A stretch of 52,188 nt of DNA from Deltaproteobacteria bacterium (GCA_019310385.1 JAFDEK010000013.1:1-52188), one strand, 5' to 3'. Positions 27,958-36,853 are shown, counted from the first letter of the stretch. The notes: generated by a model not told the origin, from the letters alone. Numbers and translations are program-made.

Positions 27958-28812
27958 ATGGCGCTGCTGACCGCGAGCGACGGAGTCGAGCTCTACGCGG
28001 AGACTCACGGCGAGGGCATTCCCGTACTCTTCTCCTGCGCCTTCTCGACGACCCTCGAAAACTGGCGCGGCCAGGTCGAGCCCCTGGTCGGCCGGGGCTT
28101 CCGGGTGATTCTCTGGGATCACCGCGGACACGGGCGTTCGGCGCGGCCCCAGAGCCCCGACGCCTACTCGATGGAGCAGGTGGTGGCCGACTTCGGCACG
28201 GTTCTCGACTGGGCGGCACCCGGAGCGGCGGCGGTCCTGGTCGGGCACTCCTTCGGCGGGCTCGCGTCCCTTCACTTCGCGGCGCGCTTCGCCGAGCGGA
28301 CTCGAGCCCTGGTGCTGCTCGGCAGCGGTCCCGGCTTCAAGAAGCCCGAAGCGGCCGCCCGCTGGATGGAGCGCACCGAGCGCACGGCGCGCTACATCGA
28401 GGAGCGCGGCTTCGCGGCCTTCGTGGGCGGGAAGGCGGGCGCGACCTGCGTGGGCCGGCGCCCCGAGTTGCCCGGGGCCCGGGCCGCCGCGGCCGCCATC
28501 GAGCGCCAGTCCCCGCGCAGCGTCGCGACCTTCGCGCGTCGGGTCGCGGGGCCCGCGCCTCCTATCATCGACGAGCTGGCGAGCATCGAAGCGCCCGCCC
28601 TGGTGCTGGTCGGGGAGGAGGACGAGCCTTTCTTGCGCGCTGCCGAGGTGATGGCCTCCAGGCTCCCGCGGGCGCGTCTCGAGCTGCTCCCGGGGGCGGG
28701 CCACGTCGCCAACCTGGAGCAGCCCGCGCTCTTCAACGAGCACCTCGTGAGCTTTCTCGAGGCGCTCGCGGGCGGGGAGGCGGCGGCCGATGGGAAATCC
28801 ACGCCGCCCTGA
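27958..28812 (+). CDS. Alpha/beta-fold hydrolase
   Basis: A 284-residue serine hydrolase of the general alpha/beta family. It shows FRVILWDHRGHGRS near residue 50, the nucleophile elbow GHSFGGLAS (Ser near residue 98), a cap region, LVLVGEEDEPF with the acid residue near 223, and GAGHVANLEQP with the catalytic His near 245. Esterase, haloperoxidase-like or epoxide-related activity cannot be separated by sequence. It follows sppA by 13 bases with AGGAGAA as ribosome binding site, so the two are likely co-transcribed. It converges on thiI with a 12-base gap. Confidence 0.85.
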   Translation: MALLTASDGVELYAETHGEGIPVLFSCAFSTTLENWRGQVEPLVGRGFRVILWDHRGHGRSARPQSPDAYSMEQVVADFGTVLDWAAPGAAAVLVGHSFGGLASLHFAARFAERTRALVLLGSGPGFKKPEAAARWMERTERTARYIEERGFAAFVGGKAGATCVGRRPELPGARAAAAAIERQSPRSVATFARRVAGPAPPIIDELASIEAPALVLVGEEDEPFLRAAEVMASRLPRARLELLPGAGHVANLEQPALFNEHLVSFLEALAGGEAAADGKSTPP

Positions 28813-28824
28813 ACCTGATCTGTG

Positions 28825-30381
28825 TCAGCGCTCTGGCGTCGGGATCCCGCGCTCCCGCGCGTGGTCGAGCAGCTCTTTGAGACCGCCGGCAAAATGATGT
28901 GCGCTGAGGCCCCTCTCTCGCATGAGCTCCGCGAGGTGCGCGCTCTTGAGGCCGAACTCGCAGTAGAGCACGTAGTGGCCCTCTGCATCGAAGCTCGGGT
29001 AGGCGCGCAGCGCGTTCGCGAAGTCGAGATGCAGGGCTTCGGGGTAGTGCCAGGCCTGGAAGGCGGGCTTCGAGCGCAGGTCGATTACGGTGGCGCCGTT
29101 GGGGACCGAGTGAATCTGCAGCGAGGGCTCGTCGAGCTTGGCGAGGTCGAGGCTGCGCAGATCGAAGACGCTGCGCTCCGCGACGGCGCGCTCGAGAATC
29201 GAGAGATCCAGGCGCTCCTCCTCGGCGACCACTACGGCGAGCTCCGCGCTGGTGGCCGGCTTGCTGGGCACCATGGCGCAGTACTCGCCTACCACCCGCG
29301 AGAGTTCCTCGGTGCCGATGTGGCGCGCGATGGCGATGATCTCGTCCTTGTTGAAGCCGATGAGCGGACGCAGGATGGGGAGCGGCGTCGCTTCCGAGAT
29401 CACGGACAGGTTCTGCAGGGTCTGGGAGGAGACCTGCCCCACCGCCTCGCCGGTCACGATCGCCTGTGCCCTTCGCTCCCGGGCGATCATCTCGCCGGCG
29501 CGCAGCATGAGTCGTTTGAGGATGATCTGCCAGTAGCGGGTCTCGCAGCGCTCGCGCAGCTCGCGCGCCACGTCGTCGAAATCGACGGCGTGCAGGTGGG
29601 GCCGCTGGCCGTAGGACCAGCGGTCCGCGACCTGCTTCATCACGCGCAGGGTGCCGAGCTGATGGCTGCGGCCGCCGAGGTTGCAGAAGACGTAGTCGAG
29701 GCCGACGCCGCGCTTGAGCAGCATCCAGCTCGCCACCGCGGAGTCGAAGCCTCCCGAAACCAGCGACACGGCGCGGCCTTCGACGCCGAGGGGCAGGCCG
29801 CCCTCGGCCTTCATGGTCTCGCTAAAGAAGTAGGCGCGCCCGGGCTCGAGCTCGACGTACACGGTGAACTCGGGGTCCGAGAGGTCGACGCGGCGGGCGA
29901 CCGTGTCGAGCCGCGCGCCGAGGGCCCGCGCCAGATCCTGGGAGCCGAAGGGAACTCCGGCCTTTTCTCCGACGCGGCGGGCGCGCACGGCAAAGCGCCG
30001 GTCGCGCACGGCCTCGCCGAAGCGCTCGAAGCCGATCTCCACCACGTCTTCGAGGGTCTGGAAGGGGTGGGGCTCGACGATGGACACGGACTGCAGCCCG
30101 AAGCAGCGTGCCAGGACCGCGAGATCGCCGGGGCCATGGGTTTCGACGTAGAGCCGATTGTGGGTACGCTCCACCCGGCCCGGGATGCCCTCGGAGGCGA
30201 GGGCATCCTTGAGATTCTTGACGAGCTGCTTGACGAAGCGCCGGCGGGTGGCGCTGGCCTTGGTGGTGAGCTCGCCTCCGTAGCGGAGAAGAGCGAGGCG
30301 GGAGCCTGCGGCTTCACCTTCGCGCTCTGGGGTCTGCGGCGCGGGCGGCGTCTGTGCTTTGGGATCGCGTAGCTTGCTCAT
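28825..30381 (-). CDS. thiI: tRNA 4-thiouridine synthase ThiI with rhodanese domain
   Basis: Makes 4-thiouridine at tRNA position 8 and, in some bacteria, supplies sulfur for thiamine. The 518 residues contain an N-terminal ferredoxin-like and THUMP region (RFVKQLVKNLKDALASEG onward), the PP-loop ATPase SLVSGGFDSAVASW, the conserved EYCAMVPSKP whose Cys matches Cys344 of E. coli, and a C-terminal rhodanese domain with VLYCEFGLKSAHLAELM, whose Cys matches Cys456. The full E. coli-like layout is thus present. I chose the ATG at 30381 (MSKLRDPKAQ); the longer reading to 30483 overlaps the divergent lipoprotein gene. About 25 Pro-rich residues precede the core. Confidence 0.92.
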   Translation of the reverse strand: MSKLRDPKAQTPPAPQTPEREGEAAGSRLALLRYGGELTTKASATRRRFVKQLVKNLKDALASEGIPGRVERTHNRLYVETHGPGDLAVLARCFGLQSVSIVEPHPFQTLEDVVEIGFERFGEAVRDRRFAVRARRVGEKAGVPFGSQDLARALGARLDTVARRVDLSDPEFTVYVELEPGRAYFFSETMKAEGGLPLGVEGRAVSLVSGGFDSAVASWMLLKRGVGLDYVFCNLGGRSHQLGTLRVMKQVADRWSYGQRPHLHAVDFDDVARELRERCETRYWQIILKRLMLRAGEMIARERRAQAIVTGEAVGQVSSQTLQNLSVISEATPLPILRPLIGFNKDEIIAIARHIGTEELSRVVGEYCAMVPSKPATSAELAVVVAEEERLDLSILERAVAERSVFDLRSLDLAKLDEPSLQIHSVPNGATVIDLRSKPAFQAWHYPEALHLDFANALRAYPSFDAEGHYVLYCEFGLKSAHLAELMRERGLSAHHFAGGLKELLDHARERGIPTPER

Positions 30382-30475
30382 GGTCGATTCCGGGCCGGTT
30401 GCGGTGGGCGGGCGGGCAGCGAGGAAGCTACCGAAGCTCTGAGTCGGAGACGAGAAGTTGGAAGTGGTGAGGGGA

Positions 30476-31291
30476 ATGGACACGGCTCGGCGCGGGCTCC
30501 TGGCCCACAGGGCACGGCTCCTCGTGATGGCCTGCTGCTGCGCCCTGCTGGCGTGTCAGGGCCCGAGTAGTCCCGGCGCGAGAGCATCGGCCGAGAGCTC
30601 GGCGGGCGAGCTCGCCCTGGCGCGCGGACAGCTCGACGACGCCATGCGCCACTTCGAAACCGCCCTGAGGGCCAGCCCAGGGAGCCAGCGGGCCTGGATC
30701 GGTCTCGCGCGCACCCATGTCGCAGCTGGCAACGTCGATGCGGCGCTGCTCCTCTTCGAGCAGAGTGATCTCACGCGGATCCGCGCCGCCGGCCCCGCTG
30801 CGTTCTGGGATTACTGTACGGCCCTCATGGGGGCCGCGGAGCGGAGGCTGGCGAAGGGTCGCTCCGGTGCCGCCCGCAAGCTGGCCCGGCGTGGCGAGGC
30901 CGACGGCTGCGGGACCGCCCGATCGCAGCAGCTCACCCTGCGCGCCACGGTCGCTCTGGCGGACGAAGCCCGGGCCGCGGGTGAGCTGGGTCGCGCTCTC
31001 GATCTCTATTTCGAGGTCCTCGACCCGGAAGCCATGGCGATCGGTTTCCACGAGGCTCCCGGGTTGCGGGAGCGGGTCGAGGCCTCCGCGCAGCCGATTC
31101 CCGACGAGGAGGCAAGACTGCGCGCCTACCGTGGCGCCGCGACGACCTTGCTCGCGTCGGGACGCCGGGAGGAGGCTCTGAGCTTGTTGTCCGGCGCGCT
31201 GATGCGTTTTCCCGACAACCCCGAGCTGGTGGAGCTGATGGTCGAGGGACTCGCCCAACCCTCCGGATCTCCACCGAAAGCGCCCGATTGA
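30476..31291 (+). CDS. TPR-containing lipoprotein
   Basis: A 271-residue predicted lipoprotein: positive N-terminus, hydrophobic core LLVMACCCALLAC with lipobox LLAC, then a Ser/Gly/Ala linker. The mature part holds TPR-type helical pairs, for example GELALARGQLDDAMRHFETAL with SPGSQRAWIGLARTHVAAGN, and a final pair ATTLLASGRREEALSLLSGA. No aspartate follows the lipid-bearing Cys (CQG), so outer-membrane sorting is expected. The neighbour downstream is pal; TPR proteins such as CpoB/YbgF also accompany pal, which suggests an envelope assembly role. The ATG at 30476 has GAGGGGA upstream. A three-frame stop array begins five bases after its stop codon. Confidence 0.78.
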   Translation: MDTARRGLLAHRARLLVMACCCALLACQGPSSPGARASAESSAGELALARGQLDDAMRHFETALRASPGSQRAWIGLARTHVAAGNVDAALLLFEQSDLTRIRAAGPAAFWDYCTALMGAAERRLAKGRSGAARKLARRGEADGCGTARSQQLTLRATVALADEARAAGELGRALDLYFEVLDPEAMAIGFHEAPGLRERVEASAQPIPDEEARLRAYRGAATTLLASGRREEALSLLSGALMRFPDNPELVELMVEGLAQPSGSPPKAPD

Positions 31292-31639
31292 CCGCTGTAG
31301 TGATAAGGTAGTGATAAGGTAGTGATAAGGCTGGGGGTCGGTTGGCCGACATTGTGATAGAGGTCGCATTTCCGTTTGCCCGACGTGTCGAGAATCGACC
31401 TCAGAATGGGCGCAGCGGATCGCAGGGGCGGAGAGTGTGCCAGCTTGTCGCAGTTCGGAGGAGCTGCAGTGCCGCAGTGCTGAAGAGCCGCAGTGCCGAG
31501 AAGCCATTGTGGCTTGCAACGTCCCGGAGGAATCCCCATCATGTGGCGCCGTGGCGGGGAGGTCGAGCCAGCGAGCCCGGTACCACTACCAGGACCGACC
31601 CCGAACCAACCCAGTACCAATAGACTTTCGAGGAATCAA
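31292..31639. other. Intergenic region between the TPR lipoprotein and pal
   Basis: The 348 bases begin with an 11-bp stop-codon repeat (31297-31329). At 31466-31498 GCAGTGC recurs three times within a partly duplicated segment. The last 100 bases remain open in the pal frame, with an ATG at 31541 preceded by GGAGGAA. The pal promoter must lie here, but I see no clear -35/-10 pair. No tRNA or small-RNA structure is recognisable. Confidence 0.5.
31297..31329 (+). repeat. Three 11-bp repeats carrying TAG-TGA-TAA
   Basis: The unit GTAGTGATAAG occurs three times without gaps (31297, 31308, 31319). Each holds three consecutive stop codons, and because the period is 11 bases, the triple stop appears once in every forward frame. 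It begins five bases after the TGA of the TPR lipoprotein gene. Confidence 0.85.
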
Positions 31640-32155
31640 ATGGACAAGCGATTCACTGCACGAAAGGCGGCTCGGGCCGCGACCGTTGCACTCGCCATCT
31701 CGATGCTCGCATTCACGGGCTGCAAGACGACGACCAAGGAAGAGGCACCGCCGCCGCCCACGCCGAGCAGCGAATTCGATCAGGGAGAGACGCCCGCGCC
31801 GGTGAAAGACGTCGCGCCCGCCGAGATCGGCGAGCTCGAGAACGTGTACTTCGACTTCGACAAGTCGGAGATCCGCCCCGAAGGGCGCCAGGCCCTTCGC
31901 TCCAACGCCGACAAGCTCAAGGGGGGTGACGCTCGGGTCACCATCGAGGGCCACGCCGACGAGCGCGGAGACGAGGAGTACAACCTCGCTCTGGGCGAAC
32001 GCCGCGCCAACGCGGCTCGCAGATACCTCGTCAACCTCGGAGTCAGCGGAAGCCGGCTGCGTATCGTGAGCTACGGCGAGTCGAAGCCCGCGGTGAAGGG
32101 TCACGACGAGGCGGCCTGGAAGTGGAACCGCCGCAACGAGTTCAGGGTCGACTGA
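31640..32155 (+). CDS. pal: Peptidoglycan-associated lipoprotein Pal (OmpA family)
   Basis: Outer-membrane lipoprotein that binds peptidoglycan and works with the Tol proteins during cell constriction. The 171 residues comprise a signal peptide ending in lipobox LAFTGC, a Lys/Glu/Pro-rich linker, and an OmpA-C domain: VYFDFDKSEIRPEGRQAL, then VTIEGHADERGDEEYNLALG with the diaminopimelate-binding Asp/Arg pattern, and VSGSRLRIVSYGESKP. The start at 31640 follows GAGGA by seven bases and gives a proper signal peptide. An in-frame ATG at 31541 with GGAGGAA would add 33 residues and bury the signal, so it is less likely. No tolQRAB genes are adjacent. A strong hairpin follows the gene. Confidence 0.92.
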   Translation: MDKRFTARKAARAATVALAISMLAFTGCKTTTKEEAPPPPTPSSEFDQGETPAPVKDVAPAEIGELENVYFDFDKSEIRPEGRQALRSNADKLKGGDARVTIEGHADERGDEEYNLALGERRANAARRYLVNLGVSGSRLRIVSYGESKPAVKGHDEAAWKWNRRNEFRVD

Positions 32156-32212
32156 CGGGTTCGACCCTGGCCGGCACTGCCGACGGCCGGGACCGAACAG
32201 TCACGAGCGAAA

Positions 32213-32244
32213 CGAGGCGAGTCCGGGAAACCGGGCTCGCCTCG
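32213..32244 (+). terminator. Hairpin downstream of pal
   Basis: CGAGGCGAGTCCGG (32213-32226), loop GAAA, CCGGGCTCGCCTCG (32231-32244): a 14-bp stem with a single G-U pair and a GNRA-type tetraloop, 58 bases after the pal stop. There is no T-run, so it may act with Rho or stabilise the 3' end. Confidence 0.65.
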
Positions 32245-32358
32245 CGCATTCTGGTGGCTCCTGGGGGCCGTTGGCCGCCTCGTCCGGGGGGTGATACCGT
32301 GGCGAAACCCCCTAGCCCGCGCCTCTACGAAGCGCCCTGAACCAAGGAGCCCCCCAAT

Positions 32359-34005
32359 ATGCCCCTCCACGGCGGAAAGCTCGCCGCCAAGGCCCTCAAA
32401 GAGGCCGGCGTTGACGTCATCTTCACCCTGTCGGGCGGGCACATCATGCCCATCTACGACGGCTGCCTGGACGAGGGCATCAAGATCGTCGACGTGCGCC
32501 ACGAGCAGGCTGCGGTTCACGCGGCCGACGCCTGGGCGCGCTGCAACCCGGGCAAGGTGGGCGTGGCGGCCATCACGGCGGGCCCCGGGGTGACGGACGG
32601 CGTCACGGGCGTCGCGAACGCCTGGCGGGCCAACTCCCCCATCCTGGTCTTCGGTGGCCAGGGGCCCTTCAACAACCTGCGCCGGGGCTCCCTCCAGGAG
32701 ATGGACCACATCGGCGTCATGCGTCCCATCACGAAGTACGCCGACGCCTGCTACGAGACCTATCGCATCCCCGAGTACATCGAGCTCGCCATCCGCCACG
32801 CCATCTCGGGCAACCCCGGCCCCGCCTTCCTCGAGATCCCCATGGACATCTTCATGGGCGAGGTCCCGGACGAGCAGGTGAAGATCCCGCGCATCCGCAC
32901 CCGGGCACCGCGTATTTCGCCCGACCGCGTCGAGATCCGCAACGCGATCGAGACCCTGAAGGCCTGCGAGCGTCCCATGCTCATGGCCGGCACCAGCGTG
33001 AAGTGGTCCGAGGCGGAAGACGCCCTGAACGACTTCATCCGCGAGACCCACCTCCCCACCTTTACCAACGGGATGGGTCGCGGCTCGGTCGCGTACGACT
33101 GCCCGGAGTTCCTGAACCGTGCGCGCCGGGACGCCCTGACGAAGACCGACTGCGTGATCCTCGCCGGCACCCTGCTCGATTTCCGCATGCGCTTCGGCCA
33201 GACGATTCCCGCTGACGCGAAGATCATCCAGCTCGAGATGGACAACACGCTGATCGGCCAGAACCGCCAGGCCGACGTTCCGGTGGTGGGCAACCTCGCA
33301 TGCTCCTTCGAGCTGCTCCTCGAGGAGATGAAGAACACGGGCTCCCAGCTCGACTTCTCTTCTTTCCGCGACGAGCTGCGCGAGATCGAGGACGAGGCCG
33401 AAGCGAAGGTCCAGGCCTCCCTCGACAGCGACGAATCGCCTGTCGACCCCCAGCGCATGTGTCGCGAGGTGCGGGACTGGATCGACGATCTGGGGCCGAG
33501 CATCGTGATCGGTGACGGCGGCGACATCGTCGCGACCGCGGCGAAGATTCTGCCGGTCAAGTCGCGCGGTGGCTGGATGGATCCCGGACCCCTGGGCACC
33601 CTGGGTGTGGGCATGCCTTTCGGCCTCGCGGCCCAGCTCGCCAACCCGGACAAGCGCGTCGTGATCGTCTACGGCGACGGCTCCTTCGGGCTCAACGGCT
33701 TCGAGTTCGACACCGCGGTGCGCTTCAACCTGCCCATCGTTGGCGTCGTGGGCAACGACGGTGCCTGGGGGCAGATGATGCGGCCCCAGGGTGCCATGCT
33801 GGGCTGGGACCGCCTGGACGGAACCCTTCTCGGCTTCACCCGTTACGACAAGGTCGTCGAGGCCCTCGGAGGACACGGCGAGTTCGTCGAGCGCCCCGAG
33901 GAGCTGCGCCCCGCCCTCGACCGCGCCGCGGCCTCGGGCAAGCCCGCGCTGGTGAACGTCATCCTGCGCCAGGACCGCGAGTTCAAGGGCGGGATCTACG
34001 TCTAG
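32359..34005 (+). CDS. Thiamine-diphosphate-dependent enzyme (acetolactate synthase/2-hydroxyacyl-CoA lyase-like)
   Basis: A 548-residue enzyme with the three-domain ThDP layout. The PYR domain has FTLSGGHIMPIYDG and DVRHEQAAVHAADA, where Glu49 activates the cofactor. The middle domain spans about 190-340. The PP domain has DPGPLGTLGVGMPFGLAAQ and the metal/ThDP motif GDGSFGLNGFEFDTAVRF to VGNDGAWGQ. The DPGPLGTLGVG segment resembles 2-hydroxyacyl-CoA lyases and oxalyl-CoA decarboxylases as much as acetolactate synthase, and no regulatory small subunit is nearby, so a role in CoA-ester cleavage or condensation is plausible. ATG at 32359 with AAGGAG upstream. It is the first gene after the pal hairpin; the DinG-type helicase follows 76 bases later. 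Confidence 0.85.
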   Translation: MPLHGGKLAAKALKEAGVDVIFTLSGGHIMPIYDGCLDEGIKIVDVRHEQAAVHAADAWARCNPGKVGVAAITAGPGVTDGVTGVANAWRANSPILVFGGQGPFNNLRRGSLQEMDHIGVMRPITKYADACYETYRIPEYIELAIRHAISGNPGPAFLEIPMDIFMGEVPDEQVKIPRIRTRAPRISPDRVEIRNAIETLKACERPMLMAGTSVKWSEAEDALNDFIRETHLPTFTNGMGRGSVAYDCPEFLNRARRDALTKTDCVILAGTLLDFRMRFGQTIPADAKIIQLEMDNTLIGQNRQADVPVVGNLACSFELLLEEMKNTGSQLDFSSFRDELREIEDEAEAKVQASLDSDESPVDPQRMCREVRDWIDDLGPSIVIGDGGDIVATAAKILPVKSRGGWMDPGPLGTLGVGMPFGLAAQLANPDKRVVIVYGDGSFGLNGFEFDTAVRFNLPIVGVVGNDGAWGQMMRPQGAMLGWDRLDGTLLGFTRYDKVVEALGGHGEFVERPEELRPALDRAAASGKPALVNVILRQDREFKGGIYV

Positions 34006-34081
34006 CAAAGCCGGCACACTCGAAATCGAGCCGCGCCGGGGCGAGGAGCTGGGATTCGAGCCCGAGTGGCTCGGCCCCCTG

Positions 34082-36853
34082 GTGGCAGCCCGGGGCCCCC
34101 TCGCCATCGTGGATCTCGAGACCACGGGGCTGCCCTCGGATCGAAGCGCCGAGATTCTCGAGTTCGGTGTGCTTCTCCTCGACGCTGCCGGGTCGAGGGT
34201 CGAAGCGCGCACCCTGCAGACCCTGGTGAAGCCGTCGGCTCCGCTTCCGCCGGCCATCCAGCGTCTCACCGGCCTGCACGATGACGACGTCGCGGACGCG
34301 CCGAGCCTCGAGAAGGTCGCCCATCTCGTGTCCGGCGTCCTCGAGGGCCGCGTCATCGTGGCCCACAACGCCGATTTCGAGCGCGAGTTCCTGAGCCGCT
34401 TCGTGTCGCGCAAGCTCGCCGACGCGAGCTATCTCGACACCCAGGACCTGCTCGCCCTCACCCACCCCGACGCTCCGGATCTGCGTCTCGAGTCCTTTAC
34501 CCGGATGCTGCTCGCCAGCGAGGAGCGTCATCGGGCCCTGGACGACGCCCTCGATACGGCGCGGGTGCTCGCCCGGGTCGCCGAGGGTGCCGCCGCGGGC
34601 GAGTCTCGCTACGTCGTGGCCAGCCGCGCCCTCGAGCGCTACGCGCCCGATTCGCCCTGGCGTGAGCTCCTCGGCGAGGGGCTTCCCGTGCCGCCCGCCG
34701 AGGAGCCCGAGCAGTTCATCGCCATCGCGGCCAGCGAGGATCTCCCGGTCCCCTTCGACGAAGACGCCATTGCGCGGGTGCTGCGCGACCAGGAGCGGGG
34801 CGCGCGCTATTTCCCGGGCTATCGCGTGCGCGAAGAGCAGGTGGATCTGGCACGGCACTTTGCGCGCAACCTCGCCCGGGGCGGAACCCTGCTCCTCGAA
34901 GGTGGCACCGGCGTCGGGAAGTCCCTCGCCTACCTCTCCGCCGCGATCCCCTTCGCGCTGGAGCAGGCGGCACGGGGGTTGGCGAGGCCGGTCGTGATCT
35001 CGACCCGCACGAAGCTCCTGCAGGATCAGCTGCTGCGCAAGGACATCGCGGCGGCGGCGCGCTTCCTCGGCCATCCCGAGCTGCGCGCCATGTCGATCAA
35101 GGGCCGGGCGAACTACGTGTGCGAGCGTCGGCTCGAAGCCGTGCTCGCCGAGGGCCGCGAGCTGGGGATCTTCGAAGAACAGCGCCTCGCCTACGCGGTG
35201 CTGATGAGCTGCGCGCGCACCCGCTCCCACGGCGAGGTCGGCGCGTTGCCCGCCGCCCTGCTGCGTCGCTACCCCAGCCTGCGCGACCTGCTCCGCAAGG
35301 CCGTCGCGGCCCGGGCGCAGCAGTGCAGTCGCGAGGACTGCGCGAAGACCCCCGGCTGCCCTTTTGGTCGGCGTCGCCAGGCGCTCGCGAAGGCGCACCT
35401 CGTGGTCGCGAACCACGATCTCCTGCTGCGTTGGCCGCCCGACTACCCCGACTTCGGCCACGTCATCGCGGACGAGGGGCACGAGCTCGCGGGAGTCGCG
35501 GACGAGGTCTACGCGGTGACGGTGCGCCCCGAAGAGGTGCTCGAGGTCGTGGACGAGATCTTCGGCAAGCCCTCCGCCAAACCCTCCGCCAAATCCTCCG
35601 CCAAGCCCACCGCCAAGTCCTCCGCCAAGGACGGCGGGGAGGCCCTGCTGCCGCGCAAGCAGCGCAGGTCCCTGGCGGTCGACGTCGCGGCTTGGCGCCG
35701 GGAGCTCTACCACGACTTCAGCGAGATGGGGCGCAGCCTGGCAGGGCGCGCGAGCGACTATGGTGAAGTGCAGCTGCCGATCTTCGCCGATCGCGTCTTT
35801 CCCGAGGTCGCCGAGCTGGCCGAGCACGCCGCCCAGCGCATCGAGGGCATCGCGGCTCAGGCCGAGGCCCTCGACGTGGACTCGGGCTCCGAGGCCGAGG
35901 AGAGCGCGGTGGCGAAGAGCGCGGGCGATCTGCGCGAGGCCGCCGACGGCCTCCGCATGGCCTTCTCGGGCGCGGACGAGAGCGTCGCGAGCTTCGAGCG
36001 CGTCGAGAGCCCCTACGACCGCTGGCGCTTGGCGATCCGCTCGGTGTCGCCGGGCTCGGCCTTCCAGGCGGGCTTCACGGAGCGCCTCGACTCCTTCGCC
36101 GCGGTCTCGGCGAGCCTCTTCGTGGGCGGCGATGCCTTCGCCGCCATGGGGGAGCTCGAGATCGAGGAGCGCGCCCCGGGCTCCGTCGAGGCGGTCTCGG
36201 TGGAGAGCCCCTTCCCTTACGCGGAAAATATGCGCGTCGTCGCGCTGCGCTCCGCGGACGACCTCGTCGAGGAGACCGCGATGGTGATCGCGAGCCTGGC
36301 GCGGGAGCTGGGTGGCCGCACCCTCGGTCTCTTTACGAGTCTGCGGCGCATGAACGAGGTCGCGGAGCGCCTCGATCAGCTCCTGCGCGGAGAGGGCTTC
36401 GAGGTCCTGGCGCCGCGTCGTGCCGCGGACGATCCCGCGGCCCTGGTGCGGCGCTTCGCGGGCTCGGGGGGCGACACCATCCTGCTCGGCGCGCGCACCT
36501 TCTGGCAGGGCCTCGACCTGCCCGGCGACGGCCTCCAGGCGGTGGTGATCGAGAAGCTCCCCTTCGAGGTTCCCACCGAGCTGCGCAAGCGGCGCGAGAC
36601 GAGAATCAAGTCGGGCGGCGGGGACGCCTTCGGGCGCTTCACCCTGGGCAAGATGCTGCTGCACCTCAAGCAGATGGCGGGCCGCCTGATCCGCAGCGAG
36701 ACCGACCGCGGCATCGTGGTGATCGTCGAGTCCCGCAGCGACAAGCGCTACTTCCGGCGCCTCGCCGACGCCTTCCCGTCCGGGAGCGAGATTCGCCTGG
36801 CCGAGCGCACCGAGCTACCCGCGATCCTCGCCGAGCTGGGGCTGGGCGGGTAG
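34082..36853 (+). CDS. dinG: Exonuclease-DinG-type helicase fusion
   Basis: A 923-residue protein joining a DnaQ-like 3'-5' exonuclease to an XPD/DinG iron-sulfur helicase, the layout also seen in Firmicute DinG. Exonuclease motifs are IVDLETTGL (Asp11, Glu13), VAHNADFEREFL and HRALDDALDT. Helicase motifs are GGTGVGKS (Lys280), the iron-sulfur cysteines in NYVCERR and QQCSREDCAKTPGCPF, Walker B VIADEGHE (Asp464), and QMAGRLIRSETDRG near the end. Residues about 496-516 are a repeat-encoded linker rich in Ser/Ala/Lys. The start is awkward: GTG at 34082 is the only usual codon just before the exonuclease fold and has no near ribosome binding site. Role: probably repair of replication or transcription conflicts. 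Confidence 0.9.
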   Translation: MAARGPLAIVDLETTGLPSDRSAEILEFGVLLLDAAGSRVEARTLQTLVKPSAPLPPAIQRLTGLHDDDVADAPSLEKVAHLVSGVLEGRVIVAHNADFEREFLSRFVSRKLADASYLDTQDLLALTHPDAPDLRLESFTRMLLASEERHRALDDALDTARVLARVAEGAAAGESRYVVASRALERYAPDSPWRELLGEGLPVPPAEEPEQFIAIAASEDLPVPFDEDAIARVLRDQERGARYFPGYRVREEQVDLARHFARNLARGGTLLLEGGTGVGKSLAYLSAAIPFALEQAARGLARPVVISTRTKLLQDQLLRKDIAAAARFLGHPELRAMSIKGRANYVCERRLEAVLAEGRELGIFEEQRLAYAVLMSCARTRSHGEVGALPAALLRRYPSLRDLLRKAVAARAQQCSREDCAKTPGCPFGRRRQALAKAHLVVANHDLLLRWPPDYPDFGHVIADEGHELAGVADEVYAVTVRPEEVLEVVDEIFGKPSAKPSAKSSAKPTAKSSAKDGGEALLPRKQRRSLAVDVAAWRRELYHDFSEMGRSLAGRASDYGEVQLPIFADRVFPEVAELAEHAAQRIEGIAAQAEALDVDSGSEAEESAVAKSAGDLREAADGLRMAFSGADESVASFERVESPYDRWRLAIRSVSPGSAFQAGFTERLDSFAAVSASLFVGGDAFAAMGELEIEERAPGSVEAVSVESPFPYAENMRVVALRSADDLVEETAMVIASLARELGGRTLGLFTSLRRMNEVAERLDQLLRGEGFEVLAPRRAADDPAALVRRFAGSGGDTILLGARTFWQGLDLPGDGLQAVVIEKLPFEVPTELRKRRETRIKSGGGDAFGRFTLGKMLLHLKQMAGRLIRSETDRGIVVIVESRSDKRYFRRLADAFPSGSEIRLAERTELPAILAELGLGG
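35567..35629 (+). repeat. 12-bp tandem repeat inside the DinG helicase gene
   Basis: Five full 12-base units close to CCCTCCGCCAAA, plus edges, encode PSAK/SSAK/PTAK tetrapeptides. They lie between the iron-sulfur/Walker B half and the rest of the helicase, where relatives have variable loops. Units differ mainly in single bases, a pattern expected from slippage. Confidence 0.85.

Noticed and set aside
31292-31639. tRNA or small RNA gene in the gap before pal
   Set aside because: No cloverleaf, T-arm consensus or terminator with T-run; only short tandem repeats.
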